Source: JBDHZK01 sp039811865
GTDB taxonomy: Bacteria; Actinomycetota; Actinomycetes; Propionibacteriales; Propionibacteriaceae
Assembly (NCBI GenBank): GCA_039811865.1
Contig: JBDHZK010000150.1
Span: 1-5,858, forward strand
Length of the DNA stretch: 5,858 nt
Reading direction: 5' to 3'
A program made the translations under genes and the position numbers. Shown here piece after piece: positions 1 to 4,728 of this stretch (positions within the stretch are counted from its first letter, which is position 1; the number at the start of each line of letters is the position of its first letter). A model generated the notes under the pieces. That model saw only the letters and a program-made list of their open reading frames with translations. It searched no databases and was not told the DNA's origin.

Positions 1-164
1 CGAACTCCATGCGGCGCAGCCCCCGCGCCCTGGCGGCGACGCCCTGGGTTGAGGAGAAGATCCGCGCCGGACGCCTCAGCGCGCTCGACGCGGTGGACGA
101 GGTCATGTCGGCCTGGGCGGCCGATGTCGCCGAGTCCGGCTGGCGGGGTTGCGCGCAGGCTTGA
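1..164 (+). CDS. C-terminal end of an unidentified protein (5' truncated)
   Basis: An open frame enters from the left edge (first full codon at base 3) and ends at TGA 162-164, giving 53 visible residues. Nearly every third codon position is G or C, the same bias as the confident genes here, so this is very likely the true 3' end of a coding region. The visible tail is mostly helical in character, with an Arg/Pro-rich stretch, then a charged segment (VEEKIRAGRLSALDAVDEVM) and a Trp-containing end. I do not recognise the family from this fragment and assign no function. It converges on the WYL regulator gene, with a 112-base gap between the two stop codons. The start and most of the protein lie outside the window. 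Confidence 0.7.
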   Translation, partial: NSMRRSPRALAATPWVEEKIRAGRLSALDAVDEVMSAWAADVAESGWRGCAQA

Positions 165-206
165 TTCGCGCATCCTCATTCCTGGGAGTCCGCGGCGGCC
201 GGTGGC

Positions 207-242
207 GGTTTGCCGAGTCCGGATCGCGCCTCTCGGCAGGCC
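207..242 (+). terminator. Candidate hairpin terminator in the convergent gap
   Basis: Bases 207-217 can pair with 232-242 to form an 11-bp stem, which includes a perfect 7-bp core (TGCCGAG / CTCGGCA) and two G·U pairs, around a 14-base loop. It lies 42 bases past the stop of the upstream plus-strand gene and 34 bases past the stop of the minus-strand regulator, where a terminator would be expected. In the minus-strand transcript the two G·U pairs become A·C mismatches, so the structure suits the plus-strand gene better. No T-run follows on either strand. Terminators that lack a U-tract have been proposed in actinobacteria, so this is plausible but unproven. Confidence 0.4.
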
Positions 243-276
243 CAGGGGAGCGGCCCGACCAGCCGTTCACCGGCAA

Positions 277-1215
277 TCAGCGTTCGTAGAGCGCGCTCAG
301 CTCGGACCCGATCCGCGCCAGTTCCGCGCGCACCTCGGAGGGGGCGAGCACCTCGATGCGATTGCCCCAGCCAGCCAACTGCTCGGCCAGCGCGACCGGA
401 AGGTTGGCCCGGACCCGAACGACGCCGGTGCGGCCGTCGTTGGAGATCAGTTCGAAGTGTCGGCCGAACTGCGTCCTGACTACGCCGATCAGGTCGCTGG
501 GCAGGCGTGCCGTCGCAGCGACGCTCCCGCGGTGGCCTTCTAGCCGCTCGACCTGCCCGGACCAGTAGCCGGCGACGTCGAAGCCTTCGTCGGGGAAGCG
601 TTCGCCGGTTCTGGTCAGCGCCTGGATGCGGTCGACGCGCAGCGTCCGCGGGCCGCGCTCGGTTCCGGCTGCGAGATACCAGACACCGGCTTTCGCGATC
701 GTGCCGTGCGGACGGACGACGCGGCGCCGCGGTTGGCGGCCCTTGCTCGCGTAGTCGAGCGCGACGACCTCGCGCCTGATCGCGGCCGCCTGGAGTTCGG
801 CCAGGTGCGGGGGAGGGGCGGCCGGTTGCGCGCCCCAGGCGCCGGCGTCCACGTGCACCGCCGCTGCGGCGCGCTGGGCGTCCTCGCGGAACGTGGCCGG
901 CAGTGCCCGGACGAGCTTGGCCACCGCGCTTTGCTGGGCAGGCGTCGCCGCGGCGCCGATGCCGATCAGGGTGAACAGCGCCGTGGCCTCGCCGGCGGTG
1001 AGGCCAGTGAGGTCGGTCCGGGCGCCGCCCAGCAGTTGCCAGCCGCCGCCGCGTCCGGGTTGCGCGTACACGGGCACTCCCGCGGCCGACAACGCCTCGA
1101 GATCGCGCCGGGCGGTCGCGACCGAGACCTCGAGCTCCGCGGCGGCGTCGGCCGCGGTCAGGCGTCCCCTCTCCTGGAGCAGCAGGACGAGGGAGACGAG
1201 TCGGTCGGCGCGCAT
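277..1215 (-). CDS. WYL-domain HTH transcriptional regulator (YafY type)
   Basis: A 312-residue cytoplasmic DNA-binding regulator. Residues 1-60 are a winged helix-turn-helix of the HTH_11/DeoR-like type: the start (MRADRLVSLVLLLQERG) is the classic opening of this family, the helix-turn-helix covers about 19-42 with the recognition helix around SVATARRDLEAL, and the Gly-rich wing is near 54-59. Residues about 140-205 form the WYL domain, with RPHG before the W179-Y180-L181 motif and LRVDRI after it. Residues about 230-305 fit the WCX C-terminal extension. The length is normal for the family. WYL domains are thought to sense a ligand, in some members nucleic acid, and the proteins act as repressors or activators. 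The ATG at 1213-1215 is supported by AGGA seven bases upstream (plus-strand 1223-1226) and by the family N-terminus. The gene is divergent from the VOC gene, a frequent arrangement that suggests local control of the VOC gene, autoregulation, or both. The effector is unknown. Confidence 0.93.
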   Translation of the reverse strand: MRADRLVSLVLLLQERGRLTAADAAAELEVSVATARRDLEALSAAGVPVYAQPGRGGGWQLLGGARTDLTGLTAGEATALFTLIGIGAAATPAQQSAVAKLVRALPATFREDAQRAAAAVHVDAGAWGAQPAAPPPHLAELQAAAIRREVVALDYASKGRQPRRRVVRPHGTIAKAGVWYLAAGTERGPRTLRVDRIQALTRTGERFPDEGFDVAGYWSGQVERLEGHRGSVAATARLPSDLIGVVRTQFGRHFELISNDGRTGVVRVRANLPVALAEQLAGWGNRIEVLAPSEVRAELARIGSELSALYER

Positions 1216-1237
1216 CCTGAGATCCTGCCGCTAAACC

Positions 1238-1254
1238 TGCTCAGCAGATGAGCA
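1238..1254. promoter_or_regulatory. Candidate operator: perfect 6-bp inverted repeat between divergent genes
   Basis: TGCTCA (1238-1243) and its exact reverse complement TGAGCA (1249-1254) flank a 5-base spacer, GCAGA. The 17-bp element is the clearest dyad in the 97-base gap between the WYL regulator and the VOC gene. It starts 22 bases upstream of the regulator's ATG and ends 58 bases before the VOC ATG. A dimeric winged-helix protein could bind such a site, and the divergent regulator is the natural candidate. A 6-bp dyad can arise by chance in a region of this size, so this is only a suggestion. Confidence 0.35.
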
Positions 1255-1300
1255 CTTTCACTGCGATCTTTGTGACCAGGCCGTCCGGGCCAGAATCAGT

Positions 1301-1306
1301 GAGGAG
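1301..1306 (+). promoter_or_regulatory. Ribosome binding site of the VOC gene
   Basis: GAGGAG lies six bases before the ATG at 1313, a strong Shine-Dalgarno match at good spacing. It fixes the VOC start. Confidence 0.8.
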
Positions 1307-1312
1307 TCAGCC

Positions 1313-1732
1313 ATGTTCAGAGGACTTGCCACCGTCACCATCACCGCAGCCGACGTCGCGGCGGCGTCCGCCTGGTACGCGGGGGTCTTCGGGACGGAGC
1401 CGTACTTCTCGCGGCCCGGTCCAGACCAGCGCCTCGCCTATGTCGAGTTTCGCGTCGGCGACGACGAGGACGAGTTCGGCATCATGGACCGCCGGTTCCT
1501 CCCGTCGGGCCACGGCGCGGCCGACGGCGGCGCGTTCGTCTACTGGCACGTGGACGACCTGCACGCCGCGCTCGCCGGCCTCATCGAGCGCGGGGCGGTT
1601 CAGCATCAGCCGGTCACGTCGCGCGGTCAGGGCTTTGCGACGGCAGCGGTGCGAGATCCGTTCGGCAACGTGCTGGCAGTGATGTCCAACCCGCATTGGC
1701 TGGCGCGCCACCCTTCGCCGGCGCCCGCATGA
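1313..1732 (+). CDS. VOC (glyoxalase/bleomycin-resistance fold) family protein
   Basis: A 139-residue protein, the usual size for a single-chain VOC protein with two beta-alpha-beta-beta-beta modules. The first module runs from TVTITAADVAAASAWYAGVFG (about 8-27) through LAYVEFRV to FGIMDRRF (55-62). The second begins at FVYWHVDDLHAAL (about 75-87) and ends with the typical DPFGNVLAVMSNPHW segment (115-129). There is no signal peptide or membrane segment, so it should be cytoplasmic. The fold covers glyoxalases, extradiol dioxygenases, epimerases and antibiotic-binding proteins. The usual His metal ligand near the start of the first strand is not apparent (Thr-rich there), and H79 and E45 are only possible ligands, so a catalytic role cannot be claimed. 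The gene is divergent from the WYL regulator and stands alone. 192 bases separate it from the transporter operon, so it is probably monocistronic. Confidence 0.9.
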   Translation: MFRGLATVTITAADVAAASAWYAGVFGTEPYFSRPGPDQRLAYVEFRVGDDEDEFGIMDRRFLPSGHGAADGGAFVYWHVDDLHAALAGLIERGAVQHQPVTSRGQGFATAAVRDPFGNVLAVMSNPHWLARHPSPAPA

Positions 1733-1835
1733 GCTTTCTGTCGGTGACGGAATCACGCGTTCGCATCTGGGCGCTAACTACTCGCGGGGTACATCACGAC
1801 TGCGTATCAGAGCGTTACATCGCCCCATGCGTCCG

Positions 1836-1864
1836 GCGACAGCGCGAGACGGCGCCGCTAGAGT
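1836..1864 (+). promoter_or_regulatory. Candidate promoter of the transport operon
   Basis: GCGACA (1836-1841) and TAGAGT (1859-1864) are separated by 17 bases. Each matches the housekeeping consensus (TTGACA / TATAAT) at four of six positions, including the conserved TA...T of the -10 box. Transcription would begin near 1871 and give a leader of about 55 bases before the GTG start. The spacer contains the palindrome CGGCGCCG (1850-1857), directly upstream of the -10 box. The call rests on spacing and position only. Confidence 0.42.
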
Positions 1865-1875
1865 GCGAACAAGAC

Positions 1876-1891
1876 CGGCCGAAGGCGGCCG
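1876..1891 (+). promoter_or_regulatory. Small hairpin in the leader of the transport operon
   Basis: CGGCCG (1876-1881) can pair with CGGCCG (1886-1891) around an AAGG tetraloop, giving a compact 6-bp all-GC stem. If the candidate promoter is correct it lies within the first 20 or so bases of the transcript, where hairpins often protect mRNA 5' ends. It leaves the ribosome binding site at 1913 free. It is too small and simple for a recognised riboswitch. Confidence 0.3.
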
Positions 1892-1912
1892 TGCCCACAG
1901 ATCTGATGCCAC

Positions 1913-1918
1913 AGGAGG
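1913..1918 (+). promoter_or_regulatory. Ribosome binding site of the binding-protein gene
   Basis: AGGAGG, a full Shine-Dalgarno core, lies six bases before the GTG at 1925-1927. It decides the start: the GTG is followed at once by Lys-Lys and a hydrophobic signal sequence, as expected for a lipoprotein N-terminus. Confidence 0.85.
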
Positions 1919-1924
1919 CAGTTC

Positions 1925-3001
1925 GTGAAGAAGTCTTTGGCCATGCCGGCCGCGCTGCTCGGCGCGGCAGCCCTGGCGCTGGGCGGGTGTGCGACCCCGC
2001 CGCCGGCGTCCACCGCGACCCCCGGAACCTCCGTCACCCCTTCCGACTTCAAGGCCTGCATGGTCTCCGACTCCGGCGGCTTCGACGACAAGTCGTTCAA
2101 CGAGACCTCCCGCAAGGGCATGTACGACGCCCGCGACAAGCTGGGCGTGCAGACCAACGAGATCCAGTCCAAGAGCGACGCGGACTACGCGCAGAACATC
2201 AAGTCGATGGTCGATGCCAAGTGCAACATCATCATCACCGTCGGCTTCAAGCTCGGTGACGCCACCGCCGCGGCGGCCAAGGCCAACCCCAATGTCAAGT
2301 TCGCCATCGTCGACTTCGCCTACGACAAGCCCGAGGCCAACGTTCGCGGTCTCGTCTTCAACACCGGTGAGCCCTCGTTCATGGCCGGCTACCTGGCGGC
2401 GTCCTTGTCGCAGACCGGCAAGGTCGCCACCCTGGGCGGCATGAAGATCCCCACGGTGACCTCCTTCATGGAGGGCTACGCGCAGGGCGTGAAGTACTTC
2501 AACACCCAGAAGGGCAAGACCGTCGCCGTGCTGGGTTGGGATTCGGCCAAGAAGGACGGCTCGTTCATCCCCGGCCAGAACCCGTTCCAGGACGTCAAGG
2601 GCGGCAAGCAGGTCGCGGAGAACTTGGTCGCCCAGGGTGCCGACGTGATCCTGCCGGTCGCTGGCCAGGCTGGCCAAGGCGCGCTTCAGGTGGCCCAGGG
2701 CTCCGGCGGCAAGGTCTCGGCCATGTGGGTGGACACCGACGGCTGCGTCAGCGTCGCCCAGTACTGCTCGGTGATCCCGAGTTCGGTCGGCAAGGCCATG
2801 GACGTCGCGGTTTACGAGGCGATCAAGGCCGCCAAGGAAGGCAACTTCGACAACAAGCTGTACGTCGGCACCCTGGCGAACAACGGCGTCTACCTGGCGC
2901 CGTTCCACGACTACGACTCGAAGATCTCCGCCGAGACCAAGACCGAGCTCGACAAGATCAAGGCCGACATCATCGCCGGCACCATCAAGGTAACCGTCTG
3001 A
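1925..3001 (+). CDS. BMP-family ABC transporter substrate-binding lipoprotein (PnrA/BmpA type)
   Basis: A 358-residue extracellular nucleoside-binding lipoprotein, the capture subunit of the importer encoded downstream. Residues 1-21 are a lipoprotein signal peptide (Lys-Lys, hydrophobic core) ending in the lipobox L19-G20-G21-C22. Cys22 would be lipidated and tether the protein to the outer face of the membrane. A Pro/Thr/Ser-rich linker (about 23-40) follows. The BMP domain starts at about 42 with the family hallmark D49-SGGFDDKSFNE, continues with NPNVKFAIVDF (121-131), GEPSFMAGYLAA (148-159) and GADVILPVAG (238-247), and includes MWVDTDG (267-273) near the binding cleft. PnrA of Treponema binds purine nucleosides and related operons import nucleosides. 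The substrate here is inferred from family only. Four cysteines besides the lipidated one (45, 100, 274, 281) could form disulfides. The ATPase and permease genes follow on the same strand. Confidence 0.95.
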   Translation: MKKSLAMPAALLGAAALALGGCATPPPASTATPGTSVTPSDFKACMVSDSGGFDDKSFNETSRKGMYDARDKLGVQTNEIQSKSDADYAQNIKSMVDAKCNIIITVGFKLGDATAAAAKANPNVKFAIVDFAYDKPEANVRGLVFNTGEPSFMAGYLAASLSQTGKVATLGGMKIPTVTSFMEGYAQGVKYFNTQKGKTVAVLGWDSAKKDGSFIPGQNPFQDVKGGKQVAENLVAQGADVILPVAGQAGQGALQVAQGSGGKVSAMWVDTDGCVSVAQYCSVIPSSVGKAMDVAVYEAIKAAKEGNFDNKLYVGTLANNGVYLAPFHDYDSKISAETKTELDKIKADIIAGTIKVTV

Positions 3002-3002
3002 C

Positions 3003-3049
3003 GCACGGCGGCGGCGGACGGGGGCGCAACCGCCCTCGTCCGCCGGTGC
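3003..3049 (+). terminator. Strong intercistronic hairpin between binding-protein and ATPase genes
   Basis: Bases 3012-3026 pair with 3031-3045 to make a 15-bp stem with a single G·U pair (3021·3036) and a CAAC tetraloop. An outer helix, GCAC (3003-3006) with GTGC (3046-3049), can extend it across an internal bulge. It begins directly after the binding-protein stop codon. No T-run follows, and the ATPase ribosome binding site lies only 20 bases beyond the stem, so it is more likely a partial terminator or an mRNA-stabilising structure than a full stop. Such elements are known in ABC operons, where they keep the binding protein in excess over the membrane subunits. Confidence 0.6.
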
Positions 3050-3064
3050 AATTGAGCACCCCAT

Positions 3065-3070
3065 GGGAGG
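3065..3070 (+). promoter_or_regulatory. Ribosome binding site of the ATPase gene
   Basis: GGGAGG, eight bases before the GTG at 3079-3081, selects that GTG as the start. The reading frame is open for more than 500 bases further upstream, but that stretch overlaps the binding-protein gene in another frame and has no better signal. Confidence 0.75.
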
Positions 3071-3078
3071 ATCGCGCT

Positions 3079-4728
3079 GTGTCGGAACTGACCAGTACCG
3101 CGGAGGGCCCGGGCAGCTCGGCGCCCCGGCAAAGGGACGGCGACCTGGAGCGTCCCGACCGCTTCGACCGGACTGGCCTGCGACTGCGGGGGATCACGAA
3201 GAGGTTCGGCAGCTTCGTCGCCAACGACTCGGTCGACCTGGACATCGTGCCGGGTGAGATCCACTGCCTGCTCGGCGAAAACGGAGCGGGCAAGTCGACG
3301 CTGATGAACGTCCTCTACGGTCTGTATCAGCCAGACGGGGGCGAGATCGAAATCGACGGCGCCGTCCAGCACTTTGCCAACCCACGCCAGGCCATGGCCG
3401 CCGGCATCGGCATGGTTCACCAGCACTTCATGCTGGTGGAGGTTTTCACCGTCGCCGAGAACATGATCCTCGGCCGTGAGCCCGGTGTTGTCGTAGACAT
3501 GAAGGCCGCCCGCGCCAGGGTGCGCGAGATCGCCGAGCGGTACAAGCTGCCCGTCGAGCCGGACGCCGTCGTCGAGGACCTGCCGGTCGGCATCCAGCAG
3601 CGGGTCGAGATCCTCAAAGCCCTGGCCAACGACGCCAAATACCTGATCTTCGACGAGCCCACCGCCGTGCTCACGCCACAAGAGATCGACGAGTTGATGG
3701 CCGTCATGCAGGCGCTGCGGGACGAGGGCAAGGCGATCGTCTTCATCACCCATAAGCTGCGCGAGGTGCGCGCGATCGCGGACAAGATCACCGTCATCCG
3801 CCGCGGCAAGATCGTCGGCTCGGCCGAGCCGGGGACATCCGAGGCCGACCTCGCCGAACTCATGGTGGGCCGCGCCGTTTCCCTCGAACTGGAGAAGTCC
3901 TGGCCCAAGATCGGCGCCGTCCGCCTGGAGGTGAAGGACCTGGTCGTGGCCAACCCGGCCGGCGCCGTCGTTGTGGACAAGATCAGCTTCGAGGTGTCCG
4001 GCGGCGAGATCTTGTGCATCGCCGGCGTCCAGGGCAACGGGCAATCCGAGCTCGCCGACGCCCTGTTGGGCAACGCGCACGTGCGCGACGGATCGATCAC
4101 CCTGGATGGCGTCGACATCACCCATGCCAACCCCAAGGCCACCATCGCGTCGGGCTTGGGGTTCGTGCCCGAGGATCGGCAACACGACGGCTACATCGGC
4201 TCCTTCACCATCGCCGAGAATCTCGTGCTGAACCGGTTCGACCGCCCCCCGTTCGCGAAGGGATTGGCGCTCGACCTGGACGCCATCCAAGCAAACGCGG
4301 AGCGGCTGCGCACCGAGTTCGACATCCGCACCGAGTCGGTGACCAGCCCGGTGTCGTCCCTGTCGGGTGGAAACGCGCAGAAGGTGGTGCTGGCTCGCGA
4401 GTTGTCCCGGGACCTGTCGCTGCTGGTGGCCAGCCAACCGACCCGCGGCGTGGACGTCGGCGCCATCGAGTTCCTCCACCGCCGCCTGGTCGCCGAGCGC
4501 GACTTGGGTACGGCCGTCGTCCTGATCTCCACCGAACTGGAGGAGGTGGAGGCGCTGGCCGACCGGGTGATCGTGATGTACCGGGGCAAGATCGTTGGCG
4601 TCGTCGGACCGGACACCCCCCGTGACGTGATGGGGCTGATGATGGCCGGCGTCCCGCAAGCGGAGGCATTCGCCGCCGCAGCCGCCGACGACGCGACTGA
4701 GAAGGGGGATGCGGGTGAGCCAGTCTGA
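3079..4728 (+). CDS. Nucleoside-type ABC importer ATPase with two fused nucleotide-binding domains
   Basis: A 549-residue cytoplasmic ATPase that drives the BMP-type importer, of the RbsA/YufO (NupO) layout. Residues 1-35 form a polar, probably disordered tail, which makes the protein slightly longer than the usual 500-520. NBD1 has Walker A G66-ENGAGKST (Lys72), a Q-loop around HQHFMLV, a modified signature LPVGIQQR (168-175), Walker B YLIFDEPTA (188-196, catalytic Glu193) and the H-loop His225. NBD2 has a degenerate Walker A, AGVQGNGQSE (315-324, Gln in place of Lys), a canonical signature LSGGN (428-432), a degenerate Walker B VASQPTRGVD (450-459, Gln at the Glu position) and Thr where the H-loop His should be (LISTELEEV). 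One complete composite ATP site (NBD1 Walker motifs with NBD2 signature) therefore remains, a pattern common in this family. The gene lies 77 bases after the binding-protein gene and overlaps the permease gene by 14 bases. Confidence 0.95.
   Translation: MSELTSTAEGPGSSAPRQRDGDLERPDRFDRTGLRLRGITKRFGSFVANDSVDLDIVPGEIHCLLGENGAGKSTLMNVLYGLYQPDGGEIEIDGAVQHFANPRQAMAAGIGMVHQHFMLVEVFTVAENMILGREPGVVVDMKAARARVREIAERYKLPVEPDAVVEDLPVGIQQRVEILKALANDAKYLIFDEPTAVLTPQEIDELMAVMQALRDEGKAIVFITHKLREVRAIADKITVIRRGKIVGSAEPGTSEADLAELMVGRAVSLELEKSWPKIGAVRLEVKDLVVANPAGAVVVDKISFEVSGGEILCIAGVQGNGQSELADALLGNAHVRDGSITLDGVDITHANPKATIASGLGFVPEDRQHDGYIGSFTIAENLVLNRFDRPPFAKGLALDLDAIQANAERLRTEFDIRTESVTSPVSSLSGGNAQKVVLARELSRDLSLLVASQPTRGVDVGAIEFLHRRLVAERDLGTAVVLISTELEEVEALADRVIVMYRGKIVGVVGPDTPRDVMGLMMAGVPQAEAFAAAAADDATEKGDAGEPV
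4703..4708 (+). promoter_or_regulatory. Ribosome binding site of the permease gene, inside the ATPase gene
   Basis: AGGGGG lies six bases before the GTG at 4715 but touches the in-frame ATG at 4709. Normal spacing therefore favours the GTG as the permease start. The site lies within the last codons of the ATPase gene, which fits translational coupling. Confidence 0.6.

Noticed and set aside
49..543. A 164-codon plus-strand open frame over the first gene end and the regulator 3' end
   Set aside because: It is in a different frame from the partial gene, runs antisense to the WYL regulator, and reads as Arg/Pro/Ala-rich shadow sequence.
1270..1296. TTGTGA with CAGAAT as a promoter for the VOC gene
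   Set aside because: The spacing is only 15 bases and the -10 match is weak. Transcription would start at about the ribosome site (1301-1306), which does not fit a leadered message.
1744..1756. GTGA-CGGAA-TCAC as a terminator of the VOC gene
   Set aside because: A 4-bp stem without a T-run is too weak to support a terminator call.
1790..1821. TACATC repeated at 1790-1795 and 1816-1821 as a regulator binding site
   Set aside because: Six-base direct repeats 26 bases apart are too weak, and they lie upstream of a promoter that is itself uncertain.
1865..1912. A purine riboswitch in the leader of the nucleoside importer operon
   Set aside because: The leader is only about 55 bases long and shows one 6-bp hairpin. 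There is no three-helix junction or conserved purine-riboswitch core.
1778..3064. A 428-codon open frame on the minus strand opposite the binding-protein gene
   Set aside because: Its composition is Gly/Val/Asp/Arg-rich and repetitive, there are no domains, and the plus strand carries a clear BMP lipoprotein with signal peptide and ribosome site.
2536..3078. A 5' extension of the ATPase frame beginning with ATG 2536
   Set aside because: The stretch overlaps the binding-protein gene in another frame and encodes Arg/Gly/Gln-rich sequence unlike any ATPase. GTG 3079 has a good ribosome site and gives the expected protein.
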